A DNA stretch of 64,000 nucleotides from JAFNAG01 sp963721405 (GCA_963721405.1 CAVRJA010000014.1:1116001-1180000); one strand, 5' to 3'. Counted from the stretch's first letter, positions 1-8,674 are shown. The notes: generated by a model from the letters alone, not told the origin. A program made the numbers and translations.

Positions 1-2
1 GC

Positions 3-89
3 TTCAACGAGATCATGGCGGCGCAAACCGGACTCCAGAGCATTATCGTTCCCATCGGCGACGGGCTCTGGGTATCAGTGAAACGGTGA
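3..89 (+). CDS. C-terminal end of an O-methyltransferase (partial)
   Basis: The window opens inside a gene. Frame 3 is open from the first bases to a TGA and encodes 28 residues ending SIIVPIGDGLWVSVKR. This resembles the last strand of the caffeoyl-CoA-type (family 3) SAM-dependent O-methyltransferases, whose C-termini often read like LPIGDGLAISVK. The stop is 7 bases before the next gene, so the two are probably co-transcribed. The substrate cannot be inferred from this fragment, and the family call rests on a short tail. Confidence 0.55.
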   Translation, partial: FNEIMAAQTGLQSIIVPIGDGLWVSVKR

Positions 90-96
90 AATCGAC

Positions 97-453
97 ATGC
101 CGCGAGCCAGGGTGAACACGGGATATTTCGATGCCGTCCGCAAAACGGTTTGCCGCATTCCAAGAGGGAAGGTCGCGACCTATGGCGAGGTAGCCAAGGC
201 ATCGGGCTTCCCGGGCACCGCCCGGCAGGTGGCATGGGCGCTGCGATTAGCGGATGCCCAGGGCATTCCGTGGCAGCGTGTGCTCGGCAGCGGAGGCCGG
301 ATACTTCTGCCGGACCGGGCGGGAGAGCAGCAGCGCCTGCTCCTCGAACGCGAAGGGGTCAGTTTTGTCGGTGGGCGCGCCGACATGGAAGTCCACGCGT
401 TTCACTTTTTGGCCGCCGGAGTCCGGCGCCGAGCGGGAAAATCCCGCCACTGA
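97..453 (+). CDS. Alkyltransferase-like protein (ATL, MGMT fold)
   Basis: 118 residues covering the DNA-binding domain of the O6-alkylguanine-DNA alkyltransferase family. PRGKVATYGEVA (about residues 20-31) is the helix-turn-helix entry and TARQVAWAL the recognition helix. The active-site motif, PCHRV in true MGMT, is PWQRV here: Trp replaces the alkyl-accepting Cys. This is the hallmark of ATL proteins, which bind O6-alkylguanine and hand it to nucleotide excision repair without transferring the alkyl group. The length matches stand-alone ATLs. It directly follows the O-methyltransferase and converges on nuoM. Confidence 0.85.
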   Translation: MPRARVNTGYFDAVRKTVCRIPRGKVATYGEVAKASGFPGTARQVAWALRLADAQGIPWQRVLGSGGRILLPDRAGEQQRLLLEREGVSFVGGRADMEVHAFHFLAAGVRRRAGKSRH

Positions 454-496
454 ACCGCAGCACGACGACATGAATCGTGAAGTTCAGGGGAACCGC

Positions 497-536
497 GAAG
501 ACCTCAAAGGCGATAGCGCATGCCTTTGAGGTCTTC
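497..536. repeat. Perfect 15-bp hairpin between convergent genes
   Basis: GAAGACCTCAAAGGC (497-511) and its exact reverse complement (522-536) surround a 10-base loop ending in GCGCAT. The hairpin lies between the convergent ATL and nuoM genes and could end transcription in both directions, although there is no clear T-run. A sister hairpin is at 8567-8642, so this is a dispersed element rather than a one-off terminator. Confidence 0.7.
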
Positions 537-615
537 GAGGTCTTCGTGGTTCGCTGTTCTTGCCGGCGCTCGTGCCGCCATGCATAACGCCGGCCGTTGC
601 GCACGCGCGCCGCTG

Positions 616-2187
616 CTATTTCTCCTTTGCCGCCGCAGTTGCCTGATTGCGCGGGCTCGGGATGTCGGCCGATTGCCGCGAAATCCCCGAGATCTTCTGA
701 AGCTCCTCGAACGCCCCACTTGACGTGTTGAGTGCGGCTTGCGGAAATAATCCCAGCCAAAGCAGAATCGCGATCAATCCGAAAAGGACAGCCCCTTCTC
801 GCGCGGTCGTGTCATACAGCTTCCAATGCTCACCGCCTACCGGGGCCGGCGGGCCATGAAACACCCGTTGTATGATCCAGAGTGAATAGACCGTGGCGAC
901 AACGAAGCCCAGCGTTGCCACCGAAACCAGCGGGACACTCACCCGGAAAGTTCCCATCAGCACGAGGAACTCACCGACGAAGTTTCCCAATCCGGGAAGC
1001 CCGAGGGACGCCAGGGCCAGGACCAGCCCCGCTGCCCCCATTCGCGGCATGGAAGACCACAACCCTCCCATCCGGTCCATATCCCGTGTATGGATGCGTT
1101 CCGACAGATCCCCGACCAGCACAAACAACCCTCCGGTGCTGAGACCGTGCGCGAGCATGATGATCATCGTTCCCTGCAGCGACCATTGGTTCCAGGCGAA
1201 GATTCCGAGGAGCACGAAGCCCATGTGGCTGATGCTCGAATAGGCCACCAGGCGTTTCGCGTCCCGCTGGGCGAAGCACAGGCTGGCGCCGTATAGGATG
1301 CTGACGACGCCCAATGTCATCGCGAACGGAGCCAGTTCGAGAGCGGGCCCCGGGAACAGGGGAAACAGGAATCGCAGGAATCCGTAGGCGCCGACTTTCA
1401 GAACCAGCCCGGCCAGAATGACGCTGGCGGCGGTCGGGCCTTCGGTATGCGCGTCCGGCAGCCAGGTGTGGAGCGGCACTACGGGCAGCTTGACGGCGAA
1501 AGCGGCAAAGAACCCCAGCATCAGGAGGAACGCGGTGCCCTCGGGGATCGGCGTCGAGAGCAGCTCGAAGTAGTCGAACGTGAAGACCCCGGCCGCACGG
1601 CCGTGCACGAAATAAAGCCCGAGGATCGACACAAGCATGAGCAGCCCGCTCACCTGCGTGAAGATGAAGAACTTGATCGCGGCATAGACACGCCGTTCCT
1701 CGTAACCCCAAACGGCGATCAGGAAATAGAGAGGAACCAGCATGACTTCCCAGGAAACGTAGAACAGGAACAGATCCAGGGCCATGAAAATACTGGCGAA
1801 GGCCGAGATGCACCACAACAGGTTGAAATGGAAAAAGCCGACCCACTTCTGAATCGAGTTCCAGGATGCGACCACGGCGACCAGGCCCAGAAGATCAGAA
1901 AGGAGCAGGAGCAGGAGCGTGATGCCGTCGATGCCGAAAATGATGCTGATGCCGAACTGTGGAATCCAGGGGGACCTGAAGAGCAAGAGCCATCTCCCGC
2001 CTCCGGCCGCCTCGACCGGCCGGACAGGCCCGCCCCAGATCACCAGCATCAGACCCAGCTGCGCCAGGAGGACAACGAGCGCCACCGACCGCGGCCACCG
2101 CGGGCCCAGTCGTCCCGAGGCCCACGAGGCGAGGCCGCCAAGGAAGTAAATGACGATGATCCAGGGAAGCAACGAAGGGTGGGTCAC
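616..2187 (-). CDS. nuoM: NADH-quinone oxidoreductase-type antiporter subunit M
   Basis: 523 residues with about 14 hydrophobic segments and the proton-pumping Nuo/Mrp antiporter signature, including LPVVPLHTWLPDAHTEGPT and LVAYSSISHMGFVLLG. The chosen GTG start (2187) overlaps the nuoL stop as GTGA, which shows translational coupling. An upstream ATG in the same frame would only read through nuoL. In complex I this inner-membrane subunit carries one proton path. No nuoN follows (next is a convergent gene), and no nuoA-K genes are nearby. Confidence 0.9.
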   Translation of the reverse strand: MTHPSLLPWIIVIYFLGGLASWASGRLGPRWPRSVALVVLLAQLGLMLVIWGGPVRPVEAAGGGRWLLLFRSPWIPQFGISIIFGIDGITLLLLLLSDLLGLVAVVASWNSIQKWVGFFHFNLLWCISAFASIFMALDLFLFYVSWEVMLVPLYFLIAVWGYEERRVYAAIKFFIFTQVSGLLMLVSILGLYFVHGRAAGVFTFDYFELLSTPIPEGTAFLLMLGFFAAFAVKLPVVPLHTWLPDAHTEGPTAASVILAGLVLKVGAYGFLRFLFPLFPGPALELAPFAMTLGVVSILYGASLCFAQRDAKRLVAYSSISHMGFVLLGIFAWNQWSLQGTMIIMLAHGLSTGGLFVLVGDLSERIHTRDMDRMGGLWSSMPRMGAAGLVLALASLGLPGLGNFVGEFLVLMGTFRVSVPLVSVATLGFVVATVYSLWIIQRVFHGPPAPVGGEHWKLYDTTAREGAVLFGLIAILLWLGLFPQAALNTSSGAFEELQKISGISRQSADIPSPRNQATAAAKEK

Positions 2188-4076
2188 AGAAACACCGCCA
2201 GTGCGACCGCAATCACGGCCCCGGCCGCTATCACTGCCGCATACAGCCTCATGTTTCCTGTTTCCGTGGCGCTGAGGCCTTTGTGAAAGAGACTTGCAGC
2301 CCACGCAATCCCGCCGTATGCGCGGTCGATGAAATCGTTCCGGTTGATGCGCGAAATCGACGCGTACGGCAGCACCAGCAGCCGGTCGTACAACCAGTCA
2401 AATCCCCACCCGCACGACAGGAACCGGCGGGCGACGCTGCCGACGGGATTACGCGCAAGCGTTTCGGCAAGGTCACGTCTGCGCAGATAGAAGATGTAAG
2501 CCAGCAGGATCCCGGCGAGGGAGACGGCAATGGAAATCGCCTGAAATCCGCTCTCCTGGCCGGCTGTTTCGGCGCGCGTCTTGACGACGGGAAGCGTGTG
2601 GCCCAAAAAGTCGGCGAGCGGCGCAAATCTACCGAAGTTTTCCGGAAGATCGACGAAACCGCCGATGACGGACAGCACCGCCAGGGCCACCAAAGGCAGT
2701 TCGAGCAGCCGGCCTGGCTTGTGGCTGACTGTGCCCCCGGCTTCGCCGAAGAAGACAAGGAAGACCAGACGGAATGTGTAGAGTGCGGTGATCAGCGTGC
2801 CGGCGAGCGCCGCCGCATACAGCCAGGGTCCGCCCGTGGTGCTCGACCAGGCGTACCAGATGATCGAATCCTTGCTGTAAAAACCCGCCGTGATGAGCGG
2901 GAAAGCGGCCAGAGAGCCTGCGCCGATCAGAAATGTCCAGAAAGTAACGGGAAGCTGCCTCCGAAGTCCGCCCATCTTGAGAATGTTGTGCTCGTGGTGC
3001 AGCGAAAGGATCACGGCCCCGGCGCTGAGAAAAAGGAGGGCCTTAAAGAAGGCGTGGGTCATGAAGTGAAATACGGCGGCGGACCAGGCTCCGACTCCCA
3101 GGGCGAGAAACATGTAACCGATCTGGCTGATGGTGGAGTACGCCAGCACCCGCTTGATGTCGGTCTGCACAAGGCCGCTGAATCCCGAGATCAGCATGGT
3201 CAATGATCCGACCACCGCCACGGCCGTCAATGCGGCCGGGGCAAGTTCGAACAAGGTGTGAGTGCGGGCGATGATGTAGACACCCGCGGTCACCATCGTT
3301 GCTGCGTGGATCAGGGCGCTCACGGGCGTCGGCCCCGCCATCGCGTCCGGCAGCCAGGTCTGGAGAGGCAGTTGAGCGGATTTTCCGACCGCTCCGCCGA
3401 GCAGCAGCAGGGAGGCCGTGAGCGCGACGGTCGAGCCCGGCTGCCACTGCTGGAGCGCCCGCGCCAGCATGTCCCTGATGTCGAGCGTTCCAAGCTGGTG
3501 AAAAAGCAGGAAGAGGCCGACGGCCATGGCAGCGTCGCCCGCGCGCGTCACGACAAACGCCTTCCGGGCGGCATGTCCGTTGACCGGATCCTGGTACCAG
3601 AAGCCGATCAGCAGGTAGCTGCACAGGCCGACTCCCTCCCAGCCCAGGTAAAGAAAGAGCAGGTTATCGGCCAGCACGAGGCAGAGCATGGATCCGATAA
3701 ACAGGTTCATGTAGGCGAAGAAGCGGCTGTAGCCTTCCTCCCCGGACATGAATGCGATGGAATACAGGAGGATGAGGAATCCCACGAACGTGATGACGAT
3801 CGTGAAAATGACCGCCAGCGGATCGAGGTAAAGCGAAATGTCTGGGGCGAACCCTGCCACGGACATCCATTTCCAGAGGGTCTGAGCGTAATAATGCCCC
3901 TGCGGGGGGGAGAGGATGAATGCAGTCGAGACCAAAAGCGCAAGCAAGGCGGATGCGCCGGCGAATCCGGCGCCGACGGCTGCAATCCCGGGTCGTGACA
4001 GCCGGCGGCCAAACAGAGCCAGGAAGAGAAAGCTCACGAACGGCAGGATGGGAATCAGCCACAGGAATTCCAACAT
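2184..4076 (-). CDS. nuoL: NADH-quinone oxidoreductase-type antiporter subunit L
   Basis: 630 residues, the usual NuoL length, polytopic throughout. Diagnostic segments are FLYLGWEGVGLCSYLLIGFW (about 145-165), the proton-path motif QLPLQTWLPDAMAGPTPVSA and ALIHAATMVTAGVYIIAR. The C-terminus has the long amphipathic and final TM region typical of NuoL. It is the first gene of a two-gene unit with nuoM. No DUF2309 partner, which would suggest a bicarbonate transporter, and no Mrp or hydrogenase-4 genes are adjacent. It is most likely complex I subunits encoded apart from the rest. Confidence 0.92.
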   Translation of the reverse strand: MLEFLWLIPILPFVSFLFLALFGRRLSRPGIAAVGAGFAGASALLALLVSTAFILSPPQGHYYAQTLWKWMSVAGFAPDISLYLDPLAVIFTIVITFVGFLILLYSIAFMSGEEGYSRFFAYMNLFIGSMLCLVLADNLLFLYLGWEGVGLCSYLLIGFWYQDPVNGHAARKAFVVTRAGDAAMAVGLFLLFHQLGTLDIRDMLARALQQWQPGSTVALTASLLLLGGAVGKSAQLPLQTWLPDAMAGPTPVSALIHAATMVTAGVYIIARTHTLFELAPAALTAVAVVGSLTMLISGFSGLVQTDIKRVLAYSTISQIGYMFLALGVGAWSAAVFHFMTHAFFKALLFLSAGAVILSLHHEHNILKMGGLRRQLPVTFWTFLIGAGSLAAFPLITAGFYSKDSIIWYAWSSTTGGPWLYAAALAGTLITALYTFRLVFLVFFGEAGGTVSHKPGRLLELPLVALAVLSVIGGFVDLPENFGRFAPLADFLGHTLPVVKTRAETAGQESGFQAISIAVSLAGILLAYIFYLRRRDLAETLARNPVGSVARRFLSCGWGFDWLYDRLLVLPYASISRINRNDFIDRAYGGIAWAASLFHKGLSATETGNMRLYAAVIAAGAVIAVALAVFL

Positions 4077-4282
4077 ACCTCGAGTCGCTCCGGAGGACGG
4101 CAGCCCCTTCTCACAAGGTACCGCGGCGGGACCACTTGCTCAAGCGCCCCCCGCCGAGCTTGGGCCTGAATCAAAGTTTCCGGTTTCCATGAAGAACGCA
4201 CCCGGCACAACGGTTCTGCGATGATACTTGGCAGGATGCGAGCGCTACTGTCCGGAAGGAGGATGGGACCGGATACGGAGTG

Positions 4283-5368
4283 TTAATCGATCAGCTGATA
4301 GTAAGTGTTGCGGCGGTGTGGAACATATCCGGCTTCGGTCACCTGCCGTCTCAGTTCGGTTTCATCCATGCAGAAGGTAGTCCCGGCTGCCGCCACGACG
4401 TGCTCCTCAAACATGGTGCTGCCGAAATCGTTGACGCCGTAATTCAGAGAAATACGGGCGATCTCGGCTCCCTGGGTGACCCAGGACGCCTGGAGATTGT
4501 CGATGTTGTCAAGGAGGATGCGGGAGAGGGAAATCATTCTCAGATACTCGAGGCCGCCGGTTTTCTCGCCGCCGAGTTCGGTTCCTCCCGGCTGGTAATT
4601 CCAGGGAATGAATGCGGTGAATCCGCCCGTTTCATCCTGCAGTTCACGGACGCGCAGCAGATGTTCCAGACGATGCTCCGCGCGCTCCACCGATCCGTAC
4701 ATCATGGTTGCCGAAGTCCTCATTCCCAGGGAATGAGCGACGCGCATGACGTCGAGCCACTCAGAGGTGCTTTCCTTGTGCGGGGCGATCTGCTTCCGGA
4801 CTTCATCCGCCAGGATCTCCCCGCCGGCGCCGGGAATGGTATCGAGGCCGGCGGCTCGCAACCGGGAGACGGTTTCCGGGAGCGTCAATCTCGACAGGTG
4901 GGATATGTACAGGATCTCGGTGGGTGACAGGCCGTGGATGTGCACCTTGAAGTGCCGTTTGATGTCCCGGAACAGGTCCTCGTAATATTCGATCTTCAGT
5001 CTGGGATTCAGGCCGCCTTGAATGAGAATCTCAATGCCCCCCGCCTCCACCATTTCCCGGATCTTTAGGAAAATCACCTCGCGCGGCAGTACGTACCCTT
5101 CCTCCGAACCGGGAGGCCGGTAGAAGGCGCAGAAGCTGCAGCGCACCCAGCACACATTGGTATAGTTGATGTTGCGGCCGACGATGTAGGTCACAGTCGG
5201 CTCCGGATGCTTGCGCCGGCGTACGAAGTCGGCCATGCGGCCCAGTTCCTCGAGTTCGGCCTGCCGGTACAGGACCAGCCCGTCGTCGAAACTGAGGCGC
5301 TCGCCCGCATAGAGGCGTTCGGCTATTTCCTGAATCTCAGCCTGCCCGCACACATTCCCTTCCCGCAT
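4283..5368 (-). CDS. mqnC: Cyclic dehypoxanthine futalosine synthase (menaquinone, futalosine route)
   Basis: 361 residues. A radical-SAM enzyme that cyclises dehypoxanthine futalosine in the futalosine pathway to menaquinone. NINYTNVCWVRCSFCAFYR (about 67-85) holds the CX3CX2C [4Fe-4S] motif followed by the FCAFYR typical of MqnC. Further family blocks are HGLSPTEI, DTIPGAGGEIL and QASWVTQGAEI. MqnE is the closest alternative, but the NINYTN start and the SWVTQG block favour MqnC. A GGGAGA ribosome-binding site is 5 bases before the ATG. It lies 206 bases upstream of nuoL on the same strand, a fitting neighbour for quinone-linked enzymes. Confidence 0.88.
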   Translation of the reverse strand: MREGNVCGQAEIQEIAERLYAGERLSFDDGLVLYRQAELEELGRMADFVRRRKHPEPTVTYIVGRNINYTNVCWVRCSFCAFYRPPGSEEGYVLPREVIFLKIREMVEAGGIEILIQGGLNPRLKIEYYEDLFRDIKRHFKVHIHGLSPTEILYISHLSRLTLPETVSRLRAAGLDTIPGAGGEILADEVRKQIAPHKESTSEWLDVMRVAHSLGMRTSATMMYGSVERAEHRLEHLLRVRELQDETGGFTAFIPWNYQPGGTELGGEKTGGLEYLRMISLSRILLDNIDNLQASWVTQGAEIARISLNYGVNDFGSTMFEEHVVAAAGTTFCMDETELRRQVTEAGYVPHRRNTYYQLID

Positions 5369-5439
5369 GAGGTCTCCCGCCGCTCAATTTGGAGATTGTA
5401 GCCCGCCTGCCCCGGTTTTGCCAGAGCAGCGCTTTGCGC

Positions 5440-5736
5440 GGGTGTTGGGTGTTAGGTGCTGGGTGTTGGGTGTTAGGTGTTGGGTGTTGGGTGTTAGGTG
5501 TTGGGTGTCAGGTGTTAGGTGTTGGAGTTGTTGGTCGGGGGTGGGGCTGAGAAGTCGGATTGCTGGAGAGTATGAATATCAGACATCAGACATCAGACAT
5601 CAGACATCAGGCATTAGACTTCAGATGGTCGCCCCCAAGCCAACACCCAGCACCCGACCCCCGGCACCCAACACCCGGCACCCAACACCCGGCACCCAAC
5701 ACCCAACACCCAACACCCAAGACCCGGCACCCGATA
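5440..5736. repeat. Low-complexity inverted array (G/T arm, CAGACAT core, C/A arm)
   Basis: From 5440 to about 5528 variants of GGGTGTTGGGTGTTAGG repeat about a dozen times. From about 5578 a CAGACAT heptamer repeats. From about 5633 to 5736 the complement (CCCAACACCCGGCACC variants) runs in inverse orientation, so the arms could pair into a very long imperfect hairpin. Similar arrays occur at 30151-30328 and 61910-62128. It lies between divergent mqnC and queG and reads into an artificial N-terminal extension of queG. Confidence 0.85.
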
Positions 5737-5790
5737 CCAGGGCGTATGGTCTGGAAATGTGCCAAAATGGTGCAGGGGGTGTCGTCTGAA

Positions 5791-6936
5791 ATGGCCAATC
5801 GATCCCTGACCGAATGCATAAGGGAAGAGGCGCGGCGTCTCGGGTTCTTCAAAATGGGGGTTGTGGCGGCAGCGCCGCTTCCGTGGAGCCGACATTTCGA
5901 CAGCTGGCTGGCTGAGGGCATGCAGGGGGAAATGGACTACCTCGTGCGCCAGTCGGGCAAGCGCAAGGATCCGGCGCTGGTCATGAACGATATCCGCTCG
6001 ATCCTCGTGCTTGCCATGAACTACTACTCTGACGGCGAACCTTCGGGCAACCCGCTTCAGGGCAGGATCAGCAAGTATGCCCGGGGCGCCGATTATCACC
6101 CCGTGATGAGTGGGCGGATGAGTTCGCTCCTGGATTTCATCCTTCAGAAAGACCCCAGGGCACGCGGGCTGTTTTATGCGGATACCGGCCCGGCGATGGA
6201 GAAAGTCTGGGGGGCGCACTCCGGCCTCGGCTGGATGGGGAAGCACTCCAATCTCATCACGCGCGAGGAAGGCTCCTGGTTTTTCGTCGGGGTGATTCTG
6301 CTCAACCTCGAATTGGATTACGACATCAAGGAGCGGGATCATTGCGGCACCTGCAGCCGCTGCATCCAGGCATGCCCGACGGGGGCCATCGTCGCGCCCT
6401 ACGTGGTCGATGCCAGGCGCTGCATTTCCTACCTGACAATCGAGCTGAAGGGATCCATTCCCAGGAATTTAAGGCCGCTGATCGGCAACCGTGTCTTTGG
6501 CTGCGACGATTGCCAGGAGGTGTGTCCCTGGAACCGGTTTGCCGTACCCACGACCGAGCCCGCGTTCCTGCCGCAGGCGGGCAACGAACCGGCCGACCTC
6601 GCGCGCCTGGCCCTGACCAGCGCCGAGGAATTCAGCGACGGCTTCCGGAACAGCCCGGTGCGCCGGGCGAAGCGCGACGGCTTTGTCCGCAATGTGGTTG
6701 TCGCCTTGGGGAATTCGCGCAAAGCGGAGGCGGTTCCGGCCCTTGTGCGCGCCCTTGGGGATGCCAGCACTCTTGTGCGCGGACATGCCGCCTGGGCGCT
6801 CGGACAGATCGGGTCCACGGAGGCCCTGACGGCCCTTTGGCAAGCGCGGAGCCAGGAAGGGGATCCGGCGGTTCTCGAAGAGATTGAATTCGCACTCCGC
6901 GAACCCGGGCCTGATGAGAATCCCACAACAGGGTGA
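5791..6936 (+). CDS. queG: Epoxyqueuosine reductase
   Basis: 381 residues. It reduces epoxyqueuosine to queuosine in tRNA using cobalamin and two [4Fe-4S] clusters. CGTCSRCIQACPTGAI (about 188-203) and CDDCQEVCPWNRF (about 240-252) are the cluster ligands, with the family sequence VFGCDDCQEVCPWN intact. The C-terminal 80 residues form a HEAT-like repeat (ALGDASTLVRGHAAWALGQI), as in long QueG forms. I start at the ATG giving MANRSLTEC, because upstream sequence in frame is low-complexity repeat. An in-frame ATG at 5767 is also possible. Confidence 0.9.
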   Translation: MANRSLTECIREEARRLGFFKMGVVAAAPLPWSRHFDSWLAEGMQGEMDYLVRQSGKRKDPALVMNDIRSILVLAMNYYSDGEPSGNPLQGRISKYARGADYHPVMSGRMSSLLDFILQKDPRARGLFYADTGPAMEKVWGAHSGLGWMGKHSNLITREEGSWFFVGVILLNLELDYDIKERDHCGTCSRCIQACPTGAIVAPYVVDARRCISYLTIELKGSIPRNLRPLIGNRVFGCDDCQEVCPWNRFAVPTTEPAFLPQAGNEPADLARLALTSAEEFSDGFRNSPVRRAKRDGFVRNVVVALGNSRKAEAVPALVRALGDASTLVRGHAAWALGQIGSTEALTALWQARSQEGDPAVLEEIEFALREPGPDENPTTG

Positions 6937-7180
6937 CGCAATCACGTGGGTGGATGTGCCGCCGCGTCGGGGCACGGCAGGACTCCGACATCTGTCGCAA
7001 CCGCGGGGCAAGCGCGCACTCCAGGCGCCGAAGGGCTCCTAAGGAACTTGAATCAAGGTTTTCGGTCGATGTTGATTCGTATCAATAACATAGCCGAAAG
7101 ATCGACATGCGTGCCAAAAACCAAGTTCCCCTCCCGTTGGGAGCACCGCAGGTGAGCTTGTTGCTGTAAGGGCGTTCCGT

Positions 7181-7975
7181 TCAGACGGCAATAGGCGCCG
7201 GAATCGACGGATAAGGGTCGTATCCGGTCAGCGTGAAGTCCTCATATCTGAAGTCGAAGATCGAGGCGACATTTTTGTTCAACGACATTTTCGGCAGCGG
7301 CCGCGGCTGCCTCGAAAGCTGAATCCGCACCTGCTCCGTGTGGTTCAGGTATATGTGCACGTCCCCGAACGTGTGGATGAATTCGCCCGGGTGGAGGCCG
7401 GTGACATGGGCGATCATCATCGTCAACAGAGCGTACGAGGCGATGTTGAACGGAACCCCGAGGAAGAGATCTGCGCTTCGCTGGTAGAGCTGGCAGGAGA
7501 GCCTTTGATTCGCCACGTAGAACTGGAACAGGCAGTGGCACGGGGGCAGCCGCATGGCGTCGATCTCGCCAACGTTCCAGGCGCTGACGAGGAGTCTGCG
7601 GCTGTCCGGGTTGGTCTTGAGCTGCCGGATGAGGTTGGCAACCTGATCGATGGACTGGCCGCCTGAAGCTTCCCATCGCCGCCATTGGGCGCCGTAAACG
7701 GGTCCAAGGTCGCCGTTTTCGTCCGCCCAGGCATCCCAGATGTGAACGCCGTGCTCTTTGAGATACCTGACATTCGTGTCGCCCTGCAGGAACCACAGCA
7801 GTTCGTGGATGACTCCTTTGAGAAAAAGCCGCTTGGTCGTCAGGATCGGGAAGCCCTCTGCGAGATCAAAGCGCATCTGGCGGCCGAAAACGCTCAGCGT
7901 CCCGGTCCCGGTCCTGTCATCCTTCCTGGCCCCATCGTTCAGCACTTCTCCGAGGAGATCCAGATACTGTTGCAT
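7181..7975 (-). CDS. thyA: Thymidylate synthase
   Basis: 264 residues, the same length as Escherichia coli ThyA. It makes dTMP from dUMP with methylenetetrahydrofolate. DRTGTGTLSVFG (about 20-31) binds the phosphate, and LPPCHCLFQFYV carries the nucleophilic Cys. RSADLFLGVPFNIASYALL and the C-terminal YPSIPAPIAV are standard. The start at MQQYLDLL is supported by GGAGAGGGAAGGGA just upstream; the reading frame remains open 20 codons further but without family similarity. It is a single gene with a long, repeat-filled upstream gap. Confidence 0.95.
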   Translation of the reverse strand: MQQYLDLLGEVLNDGARKDDRTGTGTLSVFGRQMRFDLAEGFPILTTKRLFLKGVIHELLWFLQGDTNVRYLKEHGVHIWDAWADENGDLGPVYGAQWRRWEASGGQSIDQVANLIRQLKTNPDSRRLLVSAWNVGEIDAMRLPPCHCLFQFYVANQRLSCQLYQRSADLFLGVPFNIASYALLTMMIAHVTGLHPGEFIHTFGDVHIYLNHTEQVRIQLSRQPRPLPKMSLNKNVASIFDFRYEDFTLTGYDPYPSIPAPIAV

Positions 7976-8150
7976 GCGGTCCCTTCCCTCTCCTGGACGC
8001 CCGCAGGGCGGTCTGACACGTGGCGATACAAACACGGGTCAACACCGGCGGACCATTCATCCGGATAATTCATGAAGCGGGTTACGAGATATCCTCAACT
8101 GTCAGACATTGAACCGTTAAGGGCCAACTCCTCTCGCTTTTGAAACCAAC

Positions 8151-8545
8151 ACACTGTTGGAAGCCGCGTAGCGGCGGTTTGACAGTAGCCCGGCCTTTCA
8201 AGGCCGGGTGCACACGGCCGCGAATGATTCCGTCGCGTAGGTCGTGAGAAAAAATAGAATTTTGCAAAAATCACCCTAATGATTTCAATGACTTACAGCC
8301 GCAAAATGGCCGATTTTGGGATTTTTTCTCACGACCGTAGCGACGGCTGAATTCAAGCGTCGCTACGGTCGTGAGAAAAACTAGGAATTTGCAAAAATCG
8401 CGCTAATGTTTTCAATAACTTACAGCCGTGAAATCGTCATTTTTTGAATATTTTCTCACGACCTACGCGACGCATCGGTAGCAGCCGACCGGATGCCGGC
8501 CTTGAAAGGCCAGCCTACATTCGTGCGGCCGCTACGCGGCCCACG
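8151..8545. repeat. Nested inverted-repeat element in intergenic gap
   Basis: The outer flanks mirror each other. At about 8190-8210 CCCGGCCTT-TC-AAGGCCGGG is itself a perfect hairpin and is followed by CACACGGCCGCGAATG. At about 8495-8530 GCCGGCCTTGAAAGGCC is followed by CATTCGTGCGGCCGC. Between them lie two tandem MITE-like units, listed separately. No open reading frame of note is present. The gap between thyA and bcp (7976-8674) therefore holds only repeats. Confidence 0.75.
8231..8472. mobile_element. Tandem pair of about 115-bp MITE-like units
   Basis: Unit A (8231-8345) and unit B (8358-8472) each begin with CGTCGC, then about 16 more bases through GGTCGTGAGAAAA, and end with the reverse complement of that sequence. 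The two interiors align as direct repeats, sharing TTGCAAAAATC, CTAATG, TTTCAAT and ACTTACAGCCG, and are much more AT-rich than the surroundings. The ends are mirrored: the outer ends read CGTCGCGTAGG and the inner ends CGTCGCTACGG. No transposase is encoded, so mobility would need one in trans. A structured RNA or a protein-binding array is an alternative. Confidence 0.6.
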
Positions 8546-8566
8546 CGCTGGTAAATTATTCAGGTT

Positions 8567-8642
8567 AAGACCTCAAAGACCTTATTGGCGGCAGGCGCCG
8601 CGTTCCTTCTGAGGAGGCGGCAGCGCATGTCTTTGAGGTCTT
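8567..8642. repeat. 14-bp stem hairpin related to the one at 497-536
   Basis: AAGACCTCAAAGAC (8567-8580) pairs perfectly with GTCTTTGAGGTCTT (8629-8642) across a 48-base loop. The loop ends in AGCGCAT, the same bases as in the loop at 512-521. It lies just downstream of bcp, which reads toward it, so it may act as a transcript-end structure. Confidence 0.7.
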
Positions 8643-8674
8643 CGCGACGCCTGCAATGATCACGCTCTATGTCG

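Noticed and set aside
2184..4076. NuoL-like gene as part of a DAB-type bicarbonate transporter
   Set aside because: No DUF2309 partner is adjacent, and a clear nuoM is coupled to it.
5440..5736. Repeats considered as a CRISPR array
   Set aside because: Units are short and variable, are not separated by unique spacers, and invert in the second half. No cas genes are present.
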